A model generated the notes under the pieces. The model was not told where the DNA came from. It did not search any database and saw only the letters and a program-made list of their open reading frames with translations. The translations under genes were made by a program, and so were the position numbers. This document shows positions 24,101 through 31,779 of a stretch of DNA of 64,000 nt, one piece after another; the stretch's first letter is position 1, and each line of letters starts with the position of its first letter. Origin of the DNA: Loripinus fragilis (Eukaryota > Mollusca > Bivalvia > Lucinida > Lucinidae); the NCBI GenBank assembly GCA_964019695.1, contig OZ026530.1:37000835-37064834 (forward strand), written 5' to 3'.

Positions 24101-25792
24101 TGGACAGCGAAAAATACCAAGCTGTTCAGCCTTCACTTTGCGTTTCGTTTGTGCAAAAAAAACAACAACATCGTACAATTAAAAACATGTTTTCCTTCTC
24201 ATAGCATGTTTCATTCAAAGGAAACCAAGCCTCGTATAAAAATACCAAAATACCACTAGCTCACCCATACAAATCCACAAATTTCTTTCTGAACGGTCAG
24301 TATATTTTATACCTTGAGATATCCCCCAACGAAACTAGCTTGTATATCAGATTACGATGTAGGAATCAATGTACGATTAGACGAGAAATCTCCAATAGCA
24401 CGAATCTTTTGACCATACAGTGGGGCAATCCAGCATATACGATCACAGTTTCATACCAAAATTGGGTAACATCACTATTACAAACGTACACATAGCAGCT
24501 ATTGAATAAAGTTATGGCTCAATTTGTTTTGTCTAAGCCTACTTTGCTGTATGGTCGCGAGTCGCAAATTCTTTCAGCTGTGTTGCGTCCTTCTTTTGTG
24601 GTGTAGTAATTGTTCCCCCCCTTTGTAGTTTAGGAATAATACTGATAAGGAAGAGAGATGTGGTTACTTTTCTTTAATTGTGTTGTGCCTGTCTGTGTTC
24701 TGTCTCTTTCTCATGTAGCCGTGGGCTTTTCTGCATTATCATATGACGTTGAGTCTGGGAGTAAAATAATGCCATGCAATAAAATCGATAGACCACTAGT
24801 GGTTTACAGATTTTTGGGAAACGTTATGACGGCCATAACAATGTTGCGTACAACGACAAAATTATAACGTTTTTTTACCGCAGAAATGAGATTTAAAAGT
24901 GATCTTAGTGTCATATGATAAATAGAAACTAACATTTGTTCTCTTGTATCATTGAGTTTATTAAACTCGTTGCGGAAAAGTGATAAAATGCTCGGCAAGC
25001 CTCGTATTTTATTTCTTTTCCTCAGCGCGTTTAATAAATTCAATAAAACATGAGCACTCATGTAAGATCCTCTATTTCTGTAATCGTGTAATTCGGCCTT
25101 GTCATACTCACTTACTGTTTGAGTACGACATGGTGTAGTATCTAATCAAGGTCTACATTATGTGAAAGTCAATATGTAGCACAGAAAAACAACATGATTT
25201 GGTATATTCGTTGTGAGACCCCTTAAAGTTTAATATGGATTATGCCATTCTTGTTGTCCCATGGTTAAATTCATTTATGTATAAATTGTGGATATTCCTT
25301 CAGAAGGTGAATGCATCTTATACAAAAAAGAAGATTAAATTTGAGCCACGAGATGAGATTTCCAACAATGTGGTATGTGCGACCAGCAAAGGCTCAGACC
25401 AGCCTGCGCAAATGCGCAGTCGGATCAGAACCTTTGCTTGTCGCTTTAATATTCTATGAGCGTGAAGCTACTGACTGAACATCATTTGGAATTTCTAAGC
25501 CTAAAAAGAGGCTGCACAGGCTCGTCTGAGTCTACAGTTGTCAAAATGCCACATTGTTGGAAATCACATGTCGTGGCCCTAATGACAGCTGTTTGTGACA
25601 TAACAGTTGTGTTTGTTTTCAGGCAAACCAACTAAAGTCGTGCCACACCACTATCATCAGAGGAAAGAGGTTGACGCAGCCAAAGGTGATATGCATAATA
25701 AAACCAGAAAACTTTTGGAAGATTTCTACAGACCACATAATGCAGAGATGTATAAGCTAACAGGAGATAGAAATTTCTTATATAAATACTAA
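12996..25792 (+). CDS. carbohydrate sulfotransferase 15-like, C-terminal half (four exons)
   Basis: Exons are 12996-13152, 16171-16348, 19980-20127 and 25623-25792. All have GT/AG borders and phases that agree (651 nt plus two bases completing a split codon, ending in TAA). About 216 residues are covered. Family knowledge: CHST15 moves sulfate from PAPS to C6 of N-acetylgalactosamine 4-sulfate in chondroitin sulfate, as a type II membrane protein of the Golgi. Seen here: a TGEGSPSYLY-like entry (GEGSPSYLYLNSHWR), the 3'-phosphate-binding loop IMVIFRDPIER/LYSDYYHEY split over the first intron, SCVYDERIYNAVN, QLGIYHVYWQELLRLFPRDQ, and the C-terminal LLEDFYRPHNAEMYKLTGDR that ends family members. 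Missing: the 5' PAPS loop and the membrane anchor. The first exon needs one base from an upstream exon, and I found none in the 12.9 kb before it. Orthology to CHST15 itself, as against one of several paralogues, is not settled. Confidence 0.85.
13266..13472 (-). mobile_element. tRNA-derived SINE
   Basis: On the minus strand it starts near GCGCAGTGGCTCAGTGGTAG (A-box-like) and contains a degenerate B box. It then has CCTAGCTTAGTACTGGTTCA and GATTGTTGATTGGACGTAAA and ends in a (CAAA)-rich tail. Same family as 20369-20557 and 53731-53932. It lies in sulfotransferase intron A. Confidence 0.85.
13609..13845 (+). mobile_element. MITE family E (GAGCCGCGACATG termini)
   Basis: 237 bp with inverted ends, GAGCCGCGATATGGGATTTC against GGAATCACATGTCGCGGCTC. 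The interior includes CAGCCTGCGCATACGCGCAG. Copies at 25343-25579, 34127-34361 (opposite orientation) and 60851-61045 (3' end lost). Confidence 0.85.
14325..14884. mobile_element. 560-bp element with ~100-bp terminal inverted repeats
   Basis: CACAGTATGTAAACTGAAAT…ACATCCTGTACC…GCTAGCTCACGCCTTATAAA…GCACTCGTGCGTAACCAG is mirrored by CTGGTTACGCACGAGTGC…CAGATTACATACTGTG. No transposase. Just inside the left repeat lies ATG (14426), a 24-codon hydrophobic frame and a good donor (AAAAAG|GTAAGA at 14499/14500); see findings. Confidence 0.8.
14950..15640. repeat. MITE family D copy split by a foldback element
   Basis: Left half 14950-15130 (GATGTCGCGTCTAGGAGTGA…ACCACTGGTGATTTACAG). The right half resumes near 15535-15640 (GGATCTATGCATGAGTGCTC…TATTATTGAATTTCGTAAAC). 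The inserted piece is 15330-15560. Confidence 0.6.
15330..15560. mobile_element. foldback element with a 66-bp double hairpin at its centre
   Basis: The outer arms (CCAGATAAGAGCGCG… and its mirror …TGTCCTTATCTGGATC) surround 15411-15476. There the hairpin AACCGTCTC-AAC-GAGACGGTT occurs twice in tandem between CTCAAAAG and CTTTTGAG. Confidence 0.75.
15753..16152 (+). repeat. 44-bp satellite array, about eight units, first unit inverted
   Basis: The unit is marked by GCATGCATGCAGGTCACAAA then GTCCTCCCTCTTGAAATATC and ACTA. The first unit (15753-15795) is reversed, so 15753-15832 is a hairpin. The array stops about 18 bp before the acceptor of the next sulfotransferase exon. Confidence 0.95.
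16171..16348 (+). CDS. sulfotransferase exon B
   Basis: Acceptor TTTTTTTCAG, donor AAC|GTAAAT, ends in phase 0. It completes RLYSDYYHEY, the Ser/Tyr part of the PAPS 3'-phosphate loop, and continues to CQQTRTLRSCVYDERIYNAV. This aligns with the RLYSDYLYF…CVY region known in CHST15. Confidence 0.85.
16371..16706. mobile_element. MITE family G (GCGCGGATCCAGAGGGG termini)
   Basis: Left end ATGCGCGGATCCAGAGGGGT, right end TTCTGAATCCGCGTATGCAT. The interior carries a second inverted pair around CGCCATTTAAATG. A run of 24 As is at 16630-16653. Related copies at 33590-33790, 37851-38005, 41745-41970, 42087-42316, 52236-52450 and 62712-62990. Confidence 0.75.
16707..17337. other. intron sequence, nothing recognised
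   Basis: Part of sulfotransferase intron B. No motif or repeat stood out. Confidence 0.4.
17338..17648. mobile_element. MITE family D, near full length
   Basis: From ATCTTACATGAGTGCTCATG through GAGTTTAATAAATTCAATAA and CTACTAGTGGTTTATCGATT to GACGCGGCGTCATATGA. Other copies: 19285-19640, 19678-19857, 24744-25075 (reversed), 38998-39320, 46060-46132 (fragment), 53650-54020 (with a SINE inside) and 60060-60325. Confidence 0.7.
18099..18128. repeat. (GA)n microsatellite
   Basis: About fifteen GA units. Confidence 0.95.
18429..18637. mobile_element. MITE with AGTAAAACCTGTC termini
   Basis: AGTAAAACCTGTCTTAAACG is mirrored by CAAGTTTTACT. A better kept copy lies at 62092-62290. Confidence 0.75.
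18745..18990 (+). repeat. dispersed repeat A
   Basis: Shares AAAGATCGATACA, CACACCTGACCCAGGA and GGCGGGCTTAAAC with copies at 30345-30560, 35290-35620 and 58243-58485. The borders are known from the last copy, which has an empty counterpart. Confidence 0.7.
19285..19857. mobile_element. two MITE family D copies, adjacent
   Basis: 19285-19640 and 19678-19857 each start with AGAGGATCTTA(C/T)ATGAGTGCT. The second is shorter and its right end is again an inverted GTAAGATCCTCTATAT. Confidence 0.7.
19980..20127 (+). CDS. sulfotransferase exon C
   Basis: Acceptor TTACCTTTCAG, donor CTAC|GTAAGT. It starts in phase 0 and ends in phase 1. The peptide NVHMQLGIYHVYWQELLRLF then PRDQLLILHNNELQ and ICDFLEL matches the 'V.LQ.GLY..YL..WL..F...Q.L.L' block of CHST15-type enzymes. 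Confidence 0.85.
20149..20306. repeat. palindromic MITE family F
   Basis: GAGGGATGG-type ends around AAGGATCACCAATCTGCATC…GTGATCGCAAGGGATGG. Followed by the AT-rich flank also seen after 56060. Confidence 0.7.
20369..20557 (+). mobile_element. tRNA-derived SINE
   Basis: A box GCAGTGGCTCAGTGGTAG, B-box-like GGGTTTGAGCC, then ACTGGTTCAACCCAGGA and TTGTTGATTGGACGTAAAGA with a CAAACAAAA end. In sulfotransferase intron C. Confidence 0.9.
21526..21725 (+). repeat. dispersed repeat H, left copy
   Basis: In one frame it reads VMRKQTFYICENKDADQRHG. This resembles a short repeat-encoded peptide (MRKPTFCICENK.ADQLR…) that I know as common in predicted proteins from molluscs and cnidarians. A second copy in the same orientation follows the transposase (22675-22890). 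Confidence 0.6.
21853..22613 (+). pseudogene. PIF/Harbinger-type transposase (DDE superfamily), frameshifted
   Basis: Two overlapping frames join near 22080. The first (21853-22113) has VVGREITNILPLFCEQVK and VWPTVAEWQALCETWE, the region before the catalytic core. The second (22077-22613, 178 codons) carries the core. Its residues include CAIDGTSHRIYRPEVEPQEL (Asp13), SGHRHFHCIHTQVVVDVHG, GHLNDAQQ (Asp65), LLGDKIYPN (Asp90) and RVRVEQSIGELK (Glu134), with a final WRHPRTMLP block. This is the layout of the HARBI1/DDE_Tnp_4 family, whose enzymes cut and join DNA ends. The acidic residues expected for catalysis are all present, yet a shift between the frames breaks the protein. It has no visible Myb/SANT partner gene and lies inside sulfotransferase intron C. 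Confidence 0.85.
22675..22890 (+). repeat. dispersed repeat H, right copy
   Basis: CATGTGCGAAAACTAATGCG, AGCTGATCAGCG and ACAGCACAGTTTGTGTCA follow the order of 21526-21725, with substitutions and an indel. Confidence 0.5.
22891..23941. other. intron C sequence, nothing recognised
   Basis: No exon of the sulfotransferase is needed here because exon phases match without it. CpG sites are more frequent near 23290-23480, but no feature can be named. Confidence 0.4.
23942..24056. repeat. foldback hairpin
   Basis: TTGACTCAGATAACC…TTATTTAC…ACCTATACGG meets its mirror TATAGGT…GTAAATAA…CTAAGTCAA. The arms are about 55 bp with almost no loop. Confidence 0.85.
24744..25075. mobile_element. MITE family D, reversed orientation
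   Basis: Runs from CATATGACGTTGAGTCTGGG to GTAAGATCCTCTATTT, the mirror of 17338-17648. Confidence 0.75.
25343..25579 (+). mobile_element. MITE family E, 43 bp before an exon
   Basis: GAGCCACGAGATGAGATTTC…GGAAATCACATGTCGTGGCC, 237 bp like the copy at 13609. It ends close to the acceptor of the last sulfotransferase exon. Confidence 0.85.
25623..25792 (+). CDS. sulfotransferase last exon
   Basis: Acceptor TTTGTTTTCAG. It completes an Arg codon and reads KPTKVVPHHYHQRKEVDAAK, then LLEDFYRPHNAEMYKLTGDR and NFLYKY-stop. 'L.DFYRP.N' near the end is the C-terminal signature of CHST15-type enzymes. ATTAAA begins on the last base of the stop codon (25792-25797); no AATAAA was seen in the next 100 bases. 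Confidence 0.9.
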
Positions 25793-26080
25793 TTAAATTC
25801 AAATGGGATACAATATTATGCTTTTATTATAACATAAATTGATATTAACTATCTTAGTAAGACTCTTTCAACAAAGTGTAGGGACTCAGCAATTCAATGA
25901 TATGAAGGTTTCACATTTTCAGACTGAAGCATAACCAGGCGCAATCCCTGCAGTCTGGCTTCTCACGCTTGGGCGTAAACGTTTTATGTCTGAAAAGTGG
26001 TATGGGCTGTAAATACAAAATATTCAAAACCCTCAAGTCCTGGCAAAATTATGCAATGTTTTCTAAATATTTTTATTTTG

Positions 26081-26200
26081 CTAGGTGCACGAATTGTAAG
26101 GGTTTGATTTAAGCGCACAAATATAGTTGTCAATTATGCATTATCCCAGCCACAGGCAAGATTGAATAGGAGACTGTCTTAGGTCCTTATGGATTATTTT
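26081..26200 (+). repeat. dispersed repeat, unsplit copy
   Basis: The counterpart of 1381-1440 plus 2307-2400: AGGTGCACGAATTGTAAGGG, AGTTGTCAATTATGCATTAT, GCCACAGG, AATAGGAGACTGTCTTAGGT. Confidence 0.5.
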
Positions 26201-26729
26201 TCTTGTCCATCACTAAATATCTCATTTTATATTTCAACGCCTGGCTACGCACTTGACCAGGTTCAAGGTAAAGAAATCTGGAATTTCTCCAATCGATACT
26301 TGGCAGGTGGCGTGCACTCTGCAATGCATCGGCCAATTCCGCGGTACATAGAGGGTCTACTTTTTGACGGACTTTGATAACACAATAGCAAGTTTGTTTG
26401 CAGCGAAACAAACGGATACAACATTCCACAATAAATGTCGTAACAAGGATAGCTTCTTAAAAAGCTAGAAATGGCTCGCTTTGTCAGAAATTGGCGGTTA
26501 CCTTGAAGATGTTTTTGTCATTTTACTTGGCTTTTATCAGTCTGAAAGCGAGATGTCATGGGCCTGTAATGCCTGATCAGTAAGGGGAGTAGCTAATCTG
26601 GCATATGGCACACCTTCTTGACTTTATATGAGTACCTGATACCTTACCGCAGGGAGTCTAAATCCATCCATCCCCCGACATAAGCAGACCCCCCTTCCTC
26701 TATCAAATACTATGAATCAGCTTTTTGCC
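26201..26729. other. intergenic, nothing recognised
   Basis: No coding frame or repeat could be named. Confidence 0.4.
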
Positions 26730-26907
26730 AAAGGGACTATAGTCTTCAATCATTTTTTAAGTATTCAGCATGTTGATTTATGTAAGCATTTAGGAATAGA
26801 TTCGAGTACCGATCGAATACCTATCATCTGGATAAATCCTAGATGCTTACATAAGTCACCATGTGCATGCCCAATACTTAAAAATGATCGAATTCTATAG
26901 TCCCTTT
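26730..26907. mobile_element. palindromic element (AAAGGGACTATAG termini), copy 1
   Basis: AAAGGGACTATAGTCTTCAA…TATGTAAGCAT is mirrored by ATGCTTACATA…CTATAGTCCCTTT. The centre is GATTCGAGTACCGATCGAAT. The second copy is at 28883-29076. Confidence 0.85.
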
Positions 26908-26949
26908 AGGAATACGGCATGTTTTTCTATATAGTATAAACACCAATAT

Positions 26950-27640
26950 CTACCAGACCCGGTCTATGAAGTACCGGCAATACGTATTAATACCAGCAAA
27001 TCGACGTATACATTTACCAGTGTGGTAGTGTTAAAAGCATCAATAATATCAGCCTGCTTATCATCAGAAAGAGACATCATAAAGTCCCTCCCATAACAAA
27101 ACAGGAATAAATCGGCAAACAGGGGAGTACGATTAGTGCCCATAGGAATCCCAACTACTTGTCTATACAACTTGGTGCCAAATCGAATAAAAAGTTGTCC
27201 AACAAAAAGGTCAGCGCATCACATAAATTTAGACAAGACTATGCATGATACTTTTTAGTTTTTTTTTCCAAAGTAAAAAATAATTGTCTGTCGTTACATG
27301 CAAGGTAAGTAGAGCCTTCTCTTGAAGGTTATTTCAATAAGATCAATAAGTTATCTTTCGTTTAATTATGAGGTAAAGTAGTGTAAAGAGTAGAAAAATC
27401 ATAAGTTGACAAACTGGTCGCATTGAAATTTCTAGCTTTAAGTTTATCTAAAATCTCATCTGAATTTTAAAAAACCTAAATAAATTTTTACATGATCTCT
27501 CATATACGTTTTTACAGTACTTAAGTTCTTTTCGTCCTTATTCAAACTCTCCTACAGCCATTTGTCATCTATTAGACTCTTACAAAGTTCAGTATAGAAT
27601 ACTTATACTGTAAAAGAGCGCTTATCTGATTAAATTCTAG
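26950..27640 (-). pseudogene. reverse transcriptase fossil of a retroelement
   Basis: Read on the minus strand. Around 27470-27370 the frame gives LDKLKARNFNATSLSTYDFS then TLYTTLPHN (RT motif A region). Around 27175-26980 it gives YRQVVGIPMGTNRTPLFADL then FLFCYGRDFMMSL (motif B, 'GIPMGTN.AP..AD'). Several stops and frame changes separate the blocks. The next expected block, the catalytic Y.DD, is not found. The reading frame runs instead into a repeated sequence (26938-26990) that also occurs at 28790-28838 in reverse. The clade is uncertain; Penelope-like or a related RT lineage is my best guess. Confidence 0.75.
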
Positions 27641-27829
27641 CTCAGCCATTGGCTGTATTTGAAAGACATAGTAGCTTAAATGGCGTTAGGAATATCGTCT
27701 GATAAAATTTCTCTTTAAAATTAAAAATGAAGTTTTCACCAATTTTGTAACACTACTTGAAAAAGCAATTCCGGCGATCCAAGAAACTCCAACATCTTGC
27801 TGTATCAACCATACAATCATTTCCCATTT

Positions 27830-28790
27830 TACAGGTGGGGAGGGGTTCTAGGATTGTGTTTTTACCCAGTTCCAATTGTGAGTTTGGAAAAAGGACCAGG
27901 CCAAACCCTGGTTCGCAGTTAGGAGAAAGGACCTGGCCTTACACTGGTTCAGAGTTTCGGAGGAGGAACCAGGCCTAACCCTGGTTTGTCAGGGTGGAAG
28001 TAAGGTACGGGCCAAACCCTGGTTCTGCAGGTTCGGAGTTTGGAGAAAGGAACCCGCTGAACCCTGGTTTGGCAGGTTCCAAGTTCAGTGAAAAGACACT
28101 GAGAGCTGAACTCTGGTTTGGTAGGGTCAGAGTTTGGAGAAAGGAACGGGCCGAACCCTGTTTGGGCAGGTTAAGAGAAAGACACAGGGTGACCCTGGTT
28201 CGACAGGTTCAGAGTTTGTAGAAAATACAGAGCCAAACTCTGGTTTTGAGTTTGTGTTCCGAGTTTAAAGAAAGGAACGTGCTGAACCCTGTTTTGGCAG
28301 GTTCGAAGATATGAGAAAGATCGTGGCCAAACCCTGGTCAGGAGTTTGGAGAAGGGACTTGGCCAAACCCTGGTTGGGCAGGTTTGGAGTTTGGAGAAAG
28401 AACGTGGCCTAACCCTCATTGGGAGTTGGCGTTCTGAGAAAGGAACAAGCCGAATGCAGGTTCAAAGTTCCAAGAAAGCTACGGGCCGAACCTTGGTTCA
28501 GCAGGTTTGGAGTTTGGAGAAAAGACCCAGGTTAGGGTTTAGGTAAGGGTTTGGGTGTTAAGGTTGCGGTTAGGGTTGGGTTTAGGAGTTAAGGGTTGGG
28601 GTTAGGGCAAGGGATTGGCCCATGGCAGGTTCCGAGTTTGGAGAAAGGAATTTGCCTTTCTCTGAACTCCGTACCAGGGTTCGGCCAAGTCCTTTCTCCG
28701 GAGTTCAGAGAAAAGAACTGTTATTTCTCCGAGGTCTGAACCTGCCAAACCAGGGTTCTGCCAGGTCGAAACTTCGAACCTGCCCGAATT
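27830..28790. repeat. ~50-bp minisatellite that reverses orientation
   Basis: The unit is marked by GGTTCGGAGTTTGGAGAAAG and CCGAACCCTGGTTTGGCAG. It repeats with length changes from 27830 to about 28530. After the telomere-like stretch and a short turn near 28650 the same unit is read in reverse (CCAGGGTTCGGCCAAGTCC, CTCCGGAGTTCAG). Openings on both strands are chance frames. Confidence 0.85.
28530..28613 (+). repeat. degenerate telomere-like (TTAGGG)n stretch
   Basis: GGTTAGGGTTTAGGTAAGGG and GGTTGCGGTTAGGGTTGGGT show repeated TTAGGG and one-base variants. It sits inside the minisatellite, so a chance product of a G-rich repeat is as likely as an old telomere fusion. Confidence 0.55.
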
Positions 28791-28882
28791 GACGCATATT
28801 GCCGGTACTTCATAGAGTGGATGTGGTAGATATTTCATCTTTTGTCTGTGTTAATACTATGTAGAAAAGCATGCCATATACC

Positions 28883-29076
28883 AAAGGGACTATAGACTTC
28901 AATCATTTTTAGTACATGTATTCAGTATGTGCATGGAGATTTGTGTAAGCGGAATAGATTCGAGTACCGATCGAATACCTATCATCCGGTTCGGTACTCG
29001 AATCTATTCCGAAATGCTTACATAAATCGCCATGCACATACTGAAAACTTAAAAATGATTGAAGTCTATAGTCCCT
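28883..29076. mobile_element. palindromic element (AAAGGGACTATAG termini), copy 2
   Basis: AAAGGGACTATAGACTTCAA…GAAGTCTATAGTCCCT, with the inner palindrome GATTCGAGTACCGATCGAAT and its mirror TCGGTACTCGAATC. Confidence 0.85.
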
Positions 29077-29204
29077 GTGCATGCCGAATACTTAAAATGA
29101 TTATATAGTAGTACCGGCAATAAGCGTAAATACCAGCAAATAGGCGTATACATTCACCAGTGTGTATGTTAAGTGTACCTCTCTCAACCCAAGTAAGATT
29201 AATA

Positions 29205-29525
29205 TTAGCTCGCGTGGAGGCTTCATAACTAATGCAATGCATCATCACAGAAAAACGATCTAATAAAATTAACACACTATGATGAAACAAAGAAAAGGGC
29301 TCATGACTCATAGATAGCCAAGGCTATAGAAAACCTCGGGGCCCAGCCGAGGACAATCATCAGGCACCAACCAACGGATTAAAGCTTTATGACAGGGCTG
29401 TCATTGAGTCCGAGCCCTGGCCCACTGTCGTGCAGTTTTTGAGAAACCATAGCTATAAACCGTGATTGGGTTTTCAACAAGGCATATGGACTGTCGCATG
29501 GTATCCATATTGTATCCAACTCTTT
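29205..29525 (+). repeat. dispersed repeat B
   Basis: Matches 35665-35985: ACTAATGCAATG, ATGATGAAACAAAGAAAAGG, GCATCAGGCACCAAC-like, ACCATAGCTATAAACCGTGA. Confidence 0.8.
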
Positions 29526-30344
29526 TATAACGTGTATTTATCTTTTTAAATGTATCACTTAAACTAGGTTTTCAAACAATTCTTTTAAATTTATATAATA
29601 AATCACCAAAAGTATTAATGCTTCAATAAATGCGGTGCGAGGTAGTAAAATCTTTCAATTAAACTTGTGCTCGTTTACCAAGAAAATTATTAGAGACTAG
29701 TCATCGCTTTTTAAGGCATGTACATTTCCTTCAATCTAGGAAGTCACAATAAAAATAAACACCTGTTACGGTCAAACTCCAGAACAATGTCAGATTTTCT
29801 GGCGAAACAATGTAATAAATCGTCAAGAGCTTGATAGAGCCATAAACTGCAATGTTACTGACGGTCTGTGCGTCAGGTTTCATCACAAATGAAATAAATG
29901 CAACATTATAAAGAAGATTTAAAGTCAAAAGGTATAGAATTTGCTAACTTTTTCCACTATTTTACGCATTCTCCAGTGCGGAATTTAGCTGGAACCAGAT
30001 CGTTGTAGTACACTCCAGTGTGATTTTTGCCTATGGTATTTAAATCAGATCAACAATATGACCTTGAAGTCCAAGATCAACGGCAATTATACATTTAATA
30101 TGTCTTATGGCTTTCAATTCTGGTTGGGAATACATTTAGTTTACACAATGACTGCTTCTGATGTGTGATTACATCGACTGTTTCAAATTTTCATTCTGAT
30201 ATTGCAGCCAAAGGACAAGGTCAAATAAAATGAAAATGTCTTAATATTCTATACCAGAAACCCTTATTCAGTTTTAACGGATATATATTGCGCACAGTTT
30301 TTGTCATTGGTACGTAAGGTGATGAGGACTTGAGATCATAAAAA
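29526..30344. other. intergenic, nothing recognised
   Basis: AT-rich with short openings only. Confidence 0.45.
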
Positions 30345-30560
30345 TGACTTTGGCGATAAAAGTAAAGTAAGAAAGGCAGGGAAGATCAGGAATCGACGCA
30401 ATGAAGTTCCACACCTGACCCAAGATACCACATGGGAAAGTGACAAAACACAATTTAACAACAAAAACAAGAGCCAAGAGGTCAGCTCTTTCCCAGCAGG
30501 TGACCAAAAGGCAGCAATGAACAGACGCGAAAACTATGCTTAAAATATGGTTTATGACTT
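30345..30560 (+). repeat. dispersed repeat A
   Basis: GAAGATCAGGAATCGACGCA, CCACACCTGACCCAAGATAC and GAGCCAAGAGGTCAGCTCTT match 58255-58345. Confidence 0.8.
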
Positions 30561-30721
30561 GCAAAGTGAAATCTTTTGTCGCAGGGTGTTCATATTTAGC
30601 ACAATGATTGACTATGTTGTGTAGATTACAGCATATGTGTCATCACCGATATTGGAGTCCAAAGTCAAATATACTTAATATCTGTGTTATTGCTCATAAC
30701 TTGAACTCCTCTTTCATTTTT

Positions 30722-31650
30722 GACAGACTCAGCTACACATCCTCAGCTACACATCCTCAGATACACATCAGCTGTACAATATCAGTTAAACATCACCAGG
30801 TGCGCATACTAAACTACACAGCCTAATCTACACACCCTCAGCTATACACCATCAGCTATACATCTACACCAATACAATACCATCTATACATCATCAGCTA
30901 CATACTTTCAGCTATACATCCAACCCAGTACAATCTCATTTGTATATCCCCAGGTACATACTTTGTGTTACATACTATCAGCTATACAACCCTAGTTACA
31001 CAACCTCAGCTGCACCCTTTTCAGTTACACACCATCAGCTAAGCATACTCCGCTACATACCATCAGTAATACATCCCAAACTACACATCTTCAGCTGAAT
31101 ATCCTCAGCTATACACTCAGCTACACATCATCAGCTGTGTAAGACGTTACTCACCACCAACTGCGCATACTAAACTACACTGCCTAATCTACACACCTTC
31201 AGCTCATACTCCCTCAGCTATACAGCAATATCAATACAACCTCAACTATACATCCTAAGCTGCACATTATCAGTTACATACCATCAGCTAAGCATACTTT
31301 GCTACATATCATCAGTAATACATCCAAACTACACATCATCAGCTGAACATCCTCAGCTATACACTCAGCTACACATCATCAGCTGTACAAGATGTTACAC
31401 ATTACCAGCTGTGCATACTAAACTACACAGCCTAATCTACACACCCTCAGCTGGTACACCATCAGCTATACATCCACACCAAATAAAAACTCATCTATAC
31501 ATCCTAAGCTACATACTTTCAGCTACATACCATCAGCTATACATCCCCGATTACACAATCTCAGCTGTACATCCTCGACTTCTCAACCATCAGCTACGCA
31601 AACTCAGCTACACACCATCAGCAATATACCCCAACTGTACATCATCAGCT
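30722..31650. repeat. ~14-bp minisatellite with higher-order copies
   Basis: A degenerate CTCAGCTACACATC unit fills about 930 bp. Longer blocks recur: GCGCATACTAAACTACACAG at 30801, 31155 and (variant) 31410, each followed by CCTAATCTACACACC. The open frames it creates (Ser-Tyr-Thr rich) are not genes. Confidence 0.9.
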
Positions 31651-31779
31651 GTTCTGATTCCTTTTTTCAAATTGTCTAGTTTGAACTATCAAATCATATG
31701 ATGCATTACTGACTGCATATCACATATTTCTTTGTGTTTGTTTGTCTGTCTGTTTGTCTGTATGTTTGTCTGTCTATAA

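Noticed and set aside
28530..28613. True chromosome end
   Set aside because: The TTAGGG motifs are degenerate, few, and embedded in a minisatellite with unique sequence on both sides.
27757..28838. ORFs rich in Gly/Pro/Arg on both strands
   Set aside because: They are products of the G-rich minisatellite; both strands are open equally.
31411..31701. 96-codon Ser/Tyr/Thr-rich ORF
   Set aside because: It is a read-through of the 14-bp minisatellite, without start context or homology.
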